DNA of 64,000 nt, taken from NCBI GenBank assembly GCA_903861145.1, contig CAIOTH010000033.1, forward strand, positions 1 to 64,000. The letters run 5' to 3'. This document shows positions 38,671 through 48,082 of this stretch, piece by piece. The notes beneath the pieces are model-generated. The model made no database searches and was not told the origin of the DNA. It saw nothing but the letters and a program-made list of their open reading frames with translations. Position numbers and translations under genes: made by a program. The first letter of the stretch is position 1; the number at the start of each line of letters is the position of its first letter. Source of the DNA: an uncultured Bacteroidota bacterium. Lineage in GTDB: Bacteria > Bacteroidota > Bacteroidia > Chitinophagales > LD1.

Positions 38671-40083
38671 TTAATTCTTTTGCAGCTCAACCCATTTTTT
38701 CTTTTCAATTTTGTTAAGGCGCAGTGAAGTGTGGATGAAAGAAAGCACGGTGCGCAATACATCGCCCGACGCATCTTTATCGCGCAGCGTTCGCTGAAGG
38801 GATTTTATGAGGCTATCGGTTAAAATTTTATCGCCCTTTTCAAAATGGCCAAGCAGCTGAATCATGCGCGCTACTAATTGCATGTCTTCGGCAACGGCGT
38901 TTTCTTTTTCCTGTATTACAGGCATTACATTTTCAAGCGCCTCATCGAATTTGGCCACGGCAAAGCACACATATGCCATCATAGTATGTAAGATAATGCG
39001 GTTACGCTTGGGTATTTTTTCGCCGTATTGCTGAAAGCCGTTTCTTATTTCGGCAACCTTTAAATGGGCCTGTTTAAAATTGGCGATGCTAATCAGGTAG
39101 TCCATTTCGAGGGTGTAACTCATACAAAACAGCATAGGGTCTTGCGGCGATTTGCCAAGACGTTTAAAGGCCGGTAGGTTGGGTATGTTGCGCAGCTTCT
39201 CCAGGTTAGTTTCGAACAGTGCGTATTTTTTTAGCTCGAGGCAGGTGAGGAGGTAATTGTATAAAACGGTTTGGTACGATTTAACGAACAGGTTTGTTTG
39301 CGGATTATTTTCGAGCAGCTGCAAATTTTTTTGCAGGTAATCCATTGATTTTTGGGTTTCGCCGCTCTGGAAATGATACTGAGCCTGCGTTTGATAAAAA
39401 AGCTCTTTTGAATGAACGGTTCTTGTTTTTTTCTCATGGCTAAATTCGGGGAGGTCAATAACCGCTTTTATGCGGGCTGTTAATTGAGCACTGCGGGCAC
39501 TTGATTCGTAATTCATTTTTGCAACCGAGGCGTTGAGGTAAGCGTAGCGCGAATAGGATTCTAAATCTTTATTTACCTCGAGGGTTTCCTTTTCCCAATT
39601 AGCCAAATCGGCATCGCTTATTTGCCTGAAACGTTTTTTGCTCATTACGGCAAGCTTCAGGTTTTGGAGCAGTAGTTGCGCAACACTATGGTCCATAGCA
39701 ACAGCAGTTTTGGATAAGGTGGTAATTTTTTTTTCGCACTGGGCCACCAGGTTTTTTTGCAGCAATAAGTTACACTGGCTAATGCCCTGCATTAATTGCT
39801 GGCCGGGGTTTGAAAAGGCAGAGAATTGGTGAAGCGCATCGAGTAATTGTTCGTACAACTGTTTTTTTAGTACGGCGTAATGGTTGGGCCTTTTTTCGTA
39901 GCGCAGTTGCTTCATTATTTTGGCGGCATCGTATTCGCCTGCGTCTTTTAAATAGTTGAAGAGAGCCAGGTATCTGTTATCATCTCCGCTGGCATTTTTT
40001 TTAAGGTAAAGCGAGCAGTACCGTTTCTCGGCGGGGGTGAGTGCGGTAATAAGCTGGAATAATTCGTCGGAATCCTTTTTCAT
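38671..40083 (-). CDS. hypothetical helical (TPR-like) cytoplasmic protein
   Basis: Intact 470-aa ORF MKKDSDELFQLITALTPAEKRYCSLYLKKN.., helix-rich; family not recognised. Confidence 0.75.
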   Translation of the reverse strand: MKKDSDELFQLITALTPAEKRYCSLYLKKNASGDDNRYLALFNYLKDAGEYDAAKIMKQLRYEKRPNHYAVLKKQLYEQLLDALHQFSAFSNPGQQLMQGISQCNLLLQKNLVAQCEKKITTLSKTAVAMDHSVAQLLLQNLKLAVMSKKRFRQISDADLANWEKETLEVNKDLESYSRYAYLNASVAKMNYESSARSAQLTARIKAVIDLPEFSHEKKTRTVHSKELFYQTQAQYHFQSGETQKSMDYLQKNLQLLENNPQTNLFVKSYQTVLYNYLLTCLELKKYALFETNLEKLRNIPNLPAFKRLGKSPQDPMLFCMSYTLEMDYLISIANFKQAHLKVAEIRNGFQQYGEKIPKRNRIILHTMMAYVCFAVAKFDEALENVMPVIQEKENAVAEDMQLVARMIQLLGHFEKGDKILTDSLIKSLQRTLRDKDASGDVLRTVLSFIHTSLRLNKIEKKKWVELQKN

Positions 40084-40262
40084 CAGGCTTTTAATTTATG
40101 AGCAGGGGCCTTATAGCTAAAGGTAAGGATTATATTGGGTAAATTAACCAAATAGGGCAATATTCTCTTAACTATTGGCCCTCAGACTTTTAATTTATGG
40201 TCTAAAGTTTAGTTGTATGGCCGCGGGTTATAGTTCTATTTTGCATCTATAAAATCATAGTT

Positions 40263-42530
40263 ATGGAAAAGACGACCCTCCCCCTACTAGTAATTGTTTG
40301 TGTTGCGTTGCAACTGGCAAATGTTAGCGCAGTGCGCGCACAAGTACCAACCCCATCAATTAGCAATGTAAGCAGCATTACACAGTTGCATGTCGCCGGT
40401 GGTACGGTATTGCTTGCGCCCAAGCTGCTTAATAAATTAAATGTGCTTGATTGGGCACTGGTTTTGCAGAGCGATACTGACCGTACGCATGTAAACTGGG
40501 CAGAGGAAACTTATTCGGCCAATGGTGATTCGTCACCCATTATAGGTGTGGTTAAAAAGGATGGGGCGGGTAACGAGGGCAAATTTTACGTTGTGTATGC
40601 CGATGGCTCGTTAGTGCTTGGTACTGCCGGTGCAAGCGGTTTAGGTGCGCCGGCTTTGGTAAACCAGAATATTGCCAACTATTACCAACTTGCAGGGAAG
40701 AATATTTTGTACCTGGTAGAGACCAACGGGTATCTTTACTCATCAACCGATGGAGGGCAAAACTGGCAAGCCGATACCGGTAATGCCAGTGGTAATGGCT
40801 TTACAAATGTTGTGTTGGATACGTTTCAAAACGTTTATGCCAATTATGGAATCAACACCATTTATAAACAAGACGCCCATGCAACCAGCTGGCATCCTTT
40901 GGCAGGCTTTCCGGGCGGGCAAATTGTTACAGGTTTATATGCCGACAGAAGAGGATATATTTATGTAAGTACTTACCAGGCCGGTATATGGTGTAGTAAA
41001 GATACGGGCAACACATTTACACTAAGCAACAGCGTTTTTACCCTGGGCACAACTCAAATGTTTTGCGATGATGCACTTGGCAATATTTATGTTACCGGAG
41101 GAGGTGGCAACCAAATGTACCGCAGTGCAGATACCGGCGTAACCTGGACCGGTATTAATTCGCCCATTACCAATCTTGAAATTGACCCTGCAAGTACTTT
41201 TATCATCAATAGCATTGCGGGCGATACGGTACTCACGGTTTCTACCATTTATGGCGTATTTGTTTCGCACGACCGGGGCACAACATGGACGCCGGTTAAC
41301 CGGGGCTTGCATGAAACGCAGTTCACCGGTTTTTTTAAAAGCCCATCGGGGCGTTTGATTGAGACGAGCAACAATGGTGTGTTTTATGCTAATCAAAGCA
41401 GTAATAGTTTTACCAATTCGTTTCCGGTAAATGGTTACCAGTATGCAGGGTCAATTTACAACGATACGTTGGGTAATATTTACACTAATGCTTATAGTTA
41501 TGGTGGAGCGTTTGGTGTGCACAATGCGAGGTTTTATAAAAGCGCAGATTATGGGGCTACCTGGCAAGCAGATACAGCGGGGCTGAGTGCATTAAACGGC
41601 CCGGGCGTTTTTGGTGTTGATGAATATGGCAATGTGCATGTTGCCGCCACCGGTGTAAACAACTTTGGTGCGCCATGGCTTTACAACAAAACACCTGTCG
41701 GAAGTTTTGCTTTAGATACAGCAGGTATAGGCAACCGGATAAGCCAGTACGTAAGCGTAAATACCTTTTGCAGCGATGATAATGGCAACCTGTTTATGGG
41801 CGATGGTGGTAATGCCAGTAAGCTTGTTTGCTGGAGGCGCCCCATTGGTGGTGGCACATGGGTGCTTGATACAGCGGGCCTGCCGGGCTTTACAGTTATA
41901 TCGTATTTAACGCGCGATACCAGCCATAATATGCTTGCCCTGGGCGAAGGTCAAATCTATTATCACAGTAACGGAGCGTGGAGTAATATTCCTGCTCCTA
42001 ATGTCACCAGTCCGGGTTATGTAGTCGCAATTTCGACGGATAACACCGGTGGGGTTTTGGCCGCCATAACCAACCAGATGGGATATGGTTGTAACGGTGT
42101 TTATTGCACACACGACATGGGCCTTAGCTGGAATTATGTGGGCCTATACGGTACCAACGTTTATGCCTTATACAGCTTTGGTGATACTACCTATGCTTTA
42201 TCGGATATGGGTATTTACGCATTGACTTGCAGCGGAGTTGTGCTTGGTATTACAGAACCGGTGCCAGCGCCGGCATCGGTTAACTTAAGCCTTTACCCCA
42301 ACCCAACACAGGGCGAGTGTAATGCGTTATTTACATTGCCTTCTTCTTCGGCAAAAAGCGAATTTGAAATTGCGGATATGAGCGGAAGAGTTTTAAAGAC
42401 GATAGAGGTGCAGGCAGGTTCTAACACCCTTAATTTTACTACCGATGATTTAAGCCGCGGCATTTATTTGTGTGTGCTGAGGACAGGATGGGAGGTTTTG
42501 GGTGTTAGGAAATTGGTAGTGGTGAAATAA
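40263..42530 (+). CDS. secreted beta-propeller (sialidase/BNR/Ycf48-like) protein with T9SS type A sorting domain
   Basis: Repeated SxDxGxTW motifs (SSTDGGQNWQADTG, SADTGVTWTGI, SHDRGTTWTPV, SADYGATWQADTA, THDMGLSWNYV); C-term LYPNPTQGECNALF..GVRKLVVVK. Confidence 0.88.
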   Translation: MEKTTLPLLVIVCVALQLANVSAVRAQVPTPSISNVSSITQLHVAGGTVLLAPKLLNKLNVLDWALVLQSDTDRTHVNWAEETYSANGDSSPIIGVVKKDGAGNEGKFYVVYADGSLVLGTAGASGLGAPALVNQNIANYYQLAGKNILYLVETNGYLYSSTDGGQNWQADTGNASGNGFTNVVLDTFQNVYANYGINTIYKQDAHATSWHPLAGFPGGQIVTGLYADRRGYIYVSTYQAGIWCSKDTGNTFTLSNSVFTLGTTQMFCDDALGNIYVTGGGGNQMYRSADTGVTWTGINSPITNLEIDPASTFIINSIAGDTVLTVSTIYGVFVSHDRGTTWTPVNRGLHETQFTGFFKSPSGRLIETSNNGVFYANQSSNSFTNSFPVNGYQYAGSIYNDTLGNIYTNAYSYGGAFGVHNARFYKSADYGATWQADTAGLSALNGPGVFGVDEYGNVHVAATGVNNFGAPWLYNKTPVGSFALDTAGIGNRISQYVSVNTFCSDDNGNLFMGDGGNASKLVCWRRPIGGGTWVLDTAGLPGFTVISYLTRDTSHNMLALGEGQIYYHSNGAWSNIPAPNVTSPGYVVAISTDNTGGVLAAITNQMGYGCNGVYCTHDMGLSWNYVGLYGTNVYALYSFGDTTYALSDMGIYALTCSGVVLGITEPVPAPASVNLSLYPNPTQGECNALFTLPSSSAKSEFEIADMSGRVLKTIEVQAGSNTLNFTTDDLSRGIYLCVLRTGWEVLGVRKLVVVK

Positions 42531-42630
42531 GATATGGTGGGGCGGCATTAATATCTAAGCGAATTGAGGTAGCCCCTAATTTGATCCACAATCAATTTGT
42601 TTTTTAGCGTTATACTCGAAAAACAGGGCT

Positions 42631-43092
42631 ATGAAACTAATTAAACTATTACTCCCCATAGTTACAGCAGTTTTGCTTTTTACCTCTTGTTGCGGCGATA
42701 AATTGTGCCATGATAATACGCACGTATTACAAAGCACAATGACCTTTAAAAATTTTACCGCGGCCGAAATGGATTCGGTTAAAATACTTGAGTACTGGGC
42801 ATCATCTAACTTTACAAGAGTGATGGATAGTGTGGGGTTTAGAGTAATTAACGACTCGTTTTACTATACCGTATGGTTTGATAGCGCGCAAAGCGTGGCG
42901 CCCGATACCGCGATGAATATCCTGGTATCATTTGATCACGATAGCCTGGTTTACAAAATAACTGACATCACTTATAAAACCGAATTGTGTAGTAAATGTT
43001 ATGGCCATAAAACCTATGGAACTACGCTAACAGGATATGAGATTAATGGGGTAGCGAGCAATTACCCTTGGGGAATTGTTGTTACGAAATAA
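42631..43092 (+). CDS. hypothetical lipoprotein
   Basis: MKLIKLLLPIVTAVLLFTSCCGDKLCHDN: lipobox-like TSCC; intact 153-aa ORF. Confidence 0.65.
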   Translation: MKLIKLLLPIVTAVLLFTSCCGDKLCHDNTHVLQSTMTFKNFTAAEMDSVKILEYWASSNFTRVMDSVGFRVINDSFYYTVWFDSAQSVAPDTAMNILVSFDHDSLVYKITDITYKTELCSKCYGHKTYGTTLTGYEINGVASNYPWGIVVTK

Positions 43093-43099
43093 AAGCTGA

Positions 43100-43255
43100 A
43101 TGAATAAGGCCTGGCACGATACCAACCCTATGCCCAAAAATGCAACAACAGAGCAACGCATTACCTGGCATTTAGCGCATGCAAAAAATTGCGCGTGCCG
43201 ACCGATACCCGATAAGTTGAAGAAGGAAATGAAGAAGCGAAAAATTAAGGTTTAA
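43100..43255 (+). CDS. small 51-aa protein with WHxxHxxxCxC motif
   Basis: MNKAWHDTNPMPKNATTEQRITWHLAHAKNCACRPIPDKLKKEMKKRKIKV*; start 7 nt after previous stop; not in ORF track. Confidence 0.55.
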   Translation: MNKAWHDTNPMPKNATTEQRITWHLAHAKNCACRPIPDKLKKEMKKRKIKV

Positions 43256-43288
43256 ATTGATAACCAGTTTTCTGGCCTAAGTCGCTGA

Positions 43289-43369
43289 GGGTGGGTCTCA
43301 TTTGGCTCTCTAATTTGACTTAAATATTTGACATTCAACGGCTTGGTTTTTTTAAAGTGATACCCACCC
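43289..43369. repeat. short inverted-repeat-bounded element, possible IS-end relic
   Basis: GGGTGGGTCTCATTT (43289-43303) ... AAAGTGATACCCACCC (43354-43369); related motifs at 54338-54404. Confidence 0.5.
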
Positions 43370-43384
43370 GTTCCCATTTAAAAC

Positions 43385-43422
43385 AATAAAAAAGCCCTTC
43401 GACAATTAAGCTGAAGGGCTTT
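43385..43422 (-). terminator. rho-independent terminator for icd
   Basis: Reverse strand AAAGCCCTTC..GAAGGGCTTTTTTATT. Confidence 0.85.
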
Positions 43423-43443
43423 CTATAATAGTGCTTTTAGTAA

Positions 43444-44772
43444 TTAAAAGTGGCTGATGATCTCGTCGCCAAATTCGCTGCATTTAATTTCGGTAGCACC
43501 TTCCATTAAACGGGCAAAATCGTAAGTAACGCGTTTGTTGTGTATGGCAGCTTCCAATCCTTTATGGATAAGTTGTGCTGCTTTATCCCAACCCAAATAT
43601 TCAAACATCATTGCGCCTGAAAGGATAACTGAACCGGGGTTCACTTTATCAAGGTCGGCGTACTTAGGTGCTGTGCCGTGTGTAGCTTCGAATATAGCAT
43701 GGCCGGTAACGTAGTTAATGTTTGCACCCGGTGCTATACCAATACCGCCTACCTGTGCGGCTAATGCATCGCTCAGGTAATCGCCGTTAAGATTCAATGT
43801 TGCAATTACATCAAAATCTTCGGGGCGGGTTAATACCTGCTGTAGGGTAATATCGGCAATTGAGTCTTTAATAATCAATTTACCTGCTGCTGAAGCTGCG
43901 TTCATTTCATCGTTCGCAACCTTTTCTCCATGGGCTTTCTTGGTTTTCTCCCAGGTGTTCCAGGTATAAGTTTTGTCGGCATATTCGGTTTCTGCTAACT
44001 GGTAACCCCAATCGCGGAAGGCACCTTCGGTAAACTTCATGATATTGCCTTTGTGCACCAGGGTAACCGATTTGCTGTTGTTAAGCAAAGCGTAATCGAT
44101 AGCAGCACGTATTAAACGCTGAGAACCTATTTTAGAAACCGGCTTAATACCAACGCCTACCATTAACTCAGGGTCGTTATCTTTTAGCTTGGCGGCCTTT
44201 AAATATTCCTTACCGCGTTTCTTATCGCTAAAGCGGATTTTGCCAAAGTCTTTTTCGAAAGTCTTTTTGATGAACTTCAAAACCTTCAAAGCATCTTCGC
44301 TACCGGCAGCGTATTCAATACCTGCATAAATATCTTCGGTGTTTTCGCGGAAGATGACCATCTTAACTTTCTCGGGATGCTTAACCGGGCTTGGGGTACC
44401 GGTGTAATAACGCACCGGGCGAAGGCAAACATACAAATCAAGTATTTGGCGCAACGCTACGTTAAGTGAGCGGATACCGCCACCCACCGGTGTGGTAAGC
44501 GGGCCTTTAATACCAACCAGGTATTCGTTAAAAGCGGCAAGCGTTTCATCGGGCAACCAGCTACCGGTTTTGTCGAAGCTTTTTTGACCTGCTAAAACTT
44601 CTTTCCATTCAATTTTCTTTTTGCCTTTGTATGCATGGGCCACAGCCGCATCTAAAACACGCACCGAAGCACGCCAGATATCGGCACCTGTTCCATCGCC
44701 TTCAATAAACGGGATGATAGGATTTTCAGGCACCTTCAACTTGCCTCTGCTTATCGTAATTTTCTCTGCCAT
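43444..44772 (-). CDS. icd: NADP-dependent isocitrate dehydrogenase
   Basis: [88 protein letters not shown]. Confidence 0.97.
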   Translation of the reverse strand: MAEKITISRGKLKVPENPIIPFIEGDGTGADIWRASVRVLDAAVAHAYKGKKKIEWKEVLAGQKSFDKTGSWLPDETLAAFNEYLVGIKGPLTTPVGGGIRSLNVALRQILDLYVCLRPVRYYTGTPSPVKHPEKVKMVIFRENTEDIYAGIEYAAGSEDALKVLKFIKKTFEKDFGKIRFSDKKRGKEYLKAAKLKDNDPELMVGVGIKPVSKIGSQRLIRAAIDYALLNNSKSVTLVHKGNIMKFTEGAFRDWGYQLAETEYADKTYTWNTWEKTKKAHGEKVANDEMNAASAAGKLIIKDSIADITLQQVLTRPEDFDVIATLNLNGDYLSDALAAQVGGIGIAPGANINYVTGHAIFEATHGTAPKYADLDKVNPGSVILSGAMMFEYLGWDKAAQLIHKGLEAAIHNKRVTYDFARLMEGATEIKCSEFGDEIISHF

Positions 44773-45038
44773 AAAATGTTTATATTGATTAGTTTAAAAA
44801 CTTTGGAGCGACAAATTTATCCGAATTATTAAGAACCCAAAATCTATTTGCTTGTAGCTTTGGGGCTGCAATGTGTGCATTTTTGGATGATTAAATGCTG
44901 ATTTTGGTCATTTTAGTGCGGTTTAATGGTGTGTGCATCAGCAAGTTGATTTGATTGAGCAGTGTTGTGTGTTAGTTAAAATGTGCTGTTACAACGACCC
45001 TGACATTAACTTTTCGCCTTTAAACTGTACATTTGAGG

Positions 45039-46670
45039 ATGCACTATAGAAAGCTCTTGCTGTTCAGCAGTATTGCGGTGGCAATAGTAATATCCTGCTC
45101 AGCTTTTTTATTCAGGTCGTTTAATACCGACCGGTATAAGATATTTTTTGACCAGCGACTGATTAAGGGCAAAGCCCAATACCTGGCCACACCGGTGCCT
45201 GATGTTGCAAATCACAAACGCCCCAACATTATTATCATTTTGGCCGATGACCTTGGTATTACCGACCTATCATCGTACGGTAATAAAAATGTAAGCACGC
45301 CTAACATTGATGGCATTGCTAAAAACGGGGTAATGTTTACCGAGGGTTATATAACCTCACCGGTATGTTCTCCATCACGGGCTGGGTTAATTACAGGAAG
45401 ATATCAACAACGTTTTGGCCACGAATTTCAACCTCAGCAGCGCTATTTAAAGAACATGGCCGAGTATGTTGGGTTTAAAGTATTGCCAAGATACAAACCC
45501 CTGGCGCCACTTAAAGAGTTGGAGGTGCCCAGCACCGAAGACCGGTTGAGGCAGGGCCTACCGCCATCAGAAATTACATTGGCCGAGTTGCTTAAAAAGT
45601 ACGACTACAGCACCGCAGTTATTGGTAAATGGCACTTAGGCGCTGCCGATTTTGCTTTGCCCTGCGCCCGTGGTTTTGATTATCAATACGGGTTTTACGA
45701 AGCCTTTACTTTGTATGCGCCAAAAACTGACACCAGTATAGAGAACCGCCCCATTAAGCGCGACTTTATGGATCACCATGAATGGGAAACTGCCGAAGGC
45801 CGCAAAGGTAACTGCGCCATTTTACGTAACTGCTGCGAGTGCCGGGAAGAGGATAAATATCTTACCAATTTGCTGGCCGATGAAGCCATAAGTTTTATAG
45901 ATAGAAGCAAAGACAATCCGTTTTTTCTTTACCTGCCTTTTAATGCACCGCATGCACCTTTGCAGGTACCAAAGAGTTATTACAAGCAATTTGCCAATAT
46001 TAAAGACCCTGTAAAACGCATATACGCAGCCATGATAAAATGCCTGGATGACCAGGTAGGCCGTGTGCTAAAGCATGTAGATAGCCTGGGGTTAGATGAT
46101 AATACTTTGATAGTTTTTTTAAGTGATAATGGCGGCGCTGCGTATAATGGCACCACCGATAATGCGCCATACCGCGGTGGTAAGCTCACCAACTTTGAAG
46201 GCGGTATTAAAGTGCCTTTTATGATGGAGTGGAAGGGCAAAATTAAGCCGGGTATTAAGTACACTAACCCTGTTATTTCGTTAGATGTGTTTAGCACCGT
46301 TGCTGCTGCCATAGGTATTGATTTGCCAACCGATAGAAAATACGACGGCGTTAACCTGATACCATACATTAACGGCGACCTTGCAGCCGTACCGCACGAT
46401 GCACTTTATTGGAGAAGCGATTTTAATAAGGCCATACGTAAGGGCGATTGGAAGCTGATTGTAAACGAATACGATAACGTAAACCAACTCTACAATCTTA
46501 AAACCGATAGCGTTGAAGCGCACAATCTGTATGCCGCTAAACCCGATGTGGCTAAAGACCTTTTATTTAGTTTGGATGGATGGGAAAAGGATATGGTTAA
46601 ACCTTTATGGCCGCGCGTTGTTAACTATGTTTACCGCGATGAAAAAGGCACTTACGTGTTTGCGTTTTGA
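45039..46670 (+). CDS. sulfatase (formylglycine-type arylsulfatase)
   Basis: IIIILADDLGITDLSSYGN..TPNIDGIA, CSPSRAGLITGRYQQRFG (C-x-P-S-R), GKWHLG, FLSDNGG. ATG at 45039. Confidence 0.95.
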   Translation: MHYRKLLLFSSIAVAIVISCSAFLFRSFNTDRYKIFFDQRLIKGKAQYLATPVPDVANHKRPNIIIILADDLGITDLSSYGNKNVSTPNIDGIAKNGVMFTEGYITSPVCSPSRAGLITGRYQQRFGHEFQPQQRYLKNMAEYVGFKVLPRYKPLAPLKELEVPSTEDRLRQGLPPSEITLAELLKKYDYSTAVIGKWHLGAADFALPCARGFDYQYGFYEAFTLYAPKTDTSIENRPIKRDFMDHHEWETAEGRKGNCAILRNCCECREEDKYLTNLLADEAISFIDRSKDNPFFLYLPFNAPHAPLQVPKSYYKQFANIKDPVKRIYAAMIKCLDDQVGRVLKHVDSLGLDDNTLIVFLSDNGGAAYNGTTDNAPYRGGKLTNFEGGIKVPFMMEWKGKIKPGIKYTNPVISLDVFSTVAAAIGIDLPTDRKYDGVNLIPYINGDLAAVPHDALYWRSDFNKAIRKGDWKLIVNEYDNVNQLYNLKTDSVEAHNLYAAKPDVAKDLLFSLDGWEKDMVKPLWPRVVNYVYRDEKGTYVFAF

Positions 46671-46706
46671 TGTCTTAGGCAAAAGCGCCCGAAATAATGG
46701 TTACAT

Positions 46707-47096
46707 ATGAAAACACGTGATGCAAAGGTCAAACCGTTAACTATTACAATAACGAACCTTGGTTCACCAACGGCACCGGTATTATTGGGCCTATATGGAA
46801 CCGATAATGAGTTTTTGAATGAACGAGATACTCTTAACAACTACAAATTTGTGCCTAAGGGTGCCGATACTTTGACTGCGCAAATTACCGACCTTGAATA
46901 CGGCCGTTACGCCATCGCATTGTTCCAGGACATAGATAATGATGGTAAGATTGCAAAGAACTTTCTGGGGATACCTAAAGACCCTTACGCCTTTTCAAAT
47001 AACGCACGCCCTACTTTTAAAGCGCCATCATTTGACGATTGCTGCTTTGATTACACCGAACTGGATAACAGCATTGAAATTACTATGATACGATAG
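46707..47096 (+). CDS. DUF2141-like protein
   Basis: LTAQITDLEYGRYAIALFQDIDNDGKIAKNFLGIPKDPYAFSNNARPTFKAPSFDDCCFDY pattern typical of DUF2141. Confidence 0.8.
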   Translation: MKTRDAKVKPLTITITNLGSPTAPVLLGLYGTDNEFLNERDTLNNYKFVPKGADTLTAQITDLEYGRYAIALFQDIDNDGKIAKNFLGIPKDPYAFSNNARPTFKAPSFDDCCFDYTELDNSIEITMIR

Positions 47097-47107
47097 GGTT
47101 TATCAGT

Positions 47108-47935
47108 CTACTGTGATACCGCTCTATGCTTTTCCATCTCTGCTTTCTTTCTCATGATGTAACTATCGACCAGGCTGGGGGCAAGTTGACTAAAGAACCT
47201 CACCATTTTGGCATCGGGCCCTACCATTACGCGCTTCGATTTCTTTTGTATTGCCTTAATTATTATTTCAGCGGCCTTGTCTGATGAAGTAATTACCAGC
47301 TTCTTAAATTCCTCGGCAACCTTGTCCTTGTCTCTATAATGTATTCCGTTGTGAACAATATTCGTATCAATACCACCGGGGTGAATGCAGGTTACCGCCA
47401 CGTTAGTGTCCTGCAACTCAAGGCGCAGAGAGTCGGTGAACCCTCTTACAGCAAACTTCGAAATGCAATATGGTATTTGACCGGGAATACCCATTAAACC
47501 AAATACGCTCGATGTATTGGCAATAGCAGATTCAGGGCGGCTCTTTAACACGTCTAAGAACAAACGGGTATGGTGTATTACACCCCACATGTTTACGTTA
47601 ATCAATAACTCGAAATCTGCCAACGGTATTTCATTCAGCGTAGCCTCGCCAATAGCCATGCCCGCATTATTTATTAACACATCTATAAACTTAAACTCGA
47701 CTAAAACGTCCTTTGCAAAAGCTTCAATCTGGCTCCTTTCGGCCACGTTTACTACGTATGTTTTACACAATCCTTTAGCAGATTCAATCAAAGCCTTGGT
47801 TTCGTTCAACGCGGCCTCGTTTTTATCTGAAAGCAAAACACGGGCACCCATTTGTGCAAGTTGAATGGCCATTGACCTTCCCATGCCCGAACCGGCACCG
47901 GTTATTACTATTATCTTTTGCTGAAAGTTTTTCAC
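47108..47935 (-). CDS. SDR family NAD(P)-dependent oxidoreductase
   Basis: IVITGAGSGMGRSMAIQLAQMGARV, LINNAGMA, NTSSVFGLMGIPGQIPYCISKFAVRGF (S-Y-K). Confidence 0.93.
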   Translation of the reverse strand: MKNFQQKIIVITGAGSGMGRSMAIQLAQMGARVLLSDKNEAALNETKALIESAKGLCKTYVVNVAERSQIEAFAKDVLVEFKFIDVLINNAGMAIGEATLNEIPLADFELLINVNMWGVIHHTRLFLDVLKSRPESAIANTSSVFGLMGIPGQIPYCISKFAVRGFTDSLRLELQDTNVAVTCIHPGGIDTNIVHNGIHYRDKDKVAEEFKKLVITSSDKAAEIIIKAIQKKSKRVMVGPDAKMVRFFSQLAPSLVDSYIMRKKAEMEKHRAVSQ

Positions 47936-48020
47936 TGGTATAGGGTTTTGAGTTTGCAGCGCTACATCACACCGCTTAATAATTAACCAAGTTATAAACT
48001 TATTTGATATCGCGCCGATA

Positions 48021-48074
48021 CCCTTATAAAAGAGAAAGGCGCAAACTAATTTGCGCCTTTCTCTTTTATAAGGG
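48021..48074 (-). terminator. 25-bp perfect stem, 4-nt loop palindrome; terminator for the aminotransferase gene
   Basis: CCCTTATAAAAGAGAAAGGCGCAAA ctaa TTTGCGCCTTTCTCTTTTATAAGGG. Confidence 0.85.
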
Positions 48075-48082
48075 GAAACCTG

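Noticed and set aside
45980-46369. Antisense 129-aa ORF in the sulfatase gene
   Set aside because: Sulfatase motifs on the plus strand are unambiguous; the antisense ORF is not supported.
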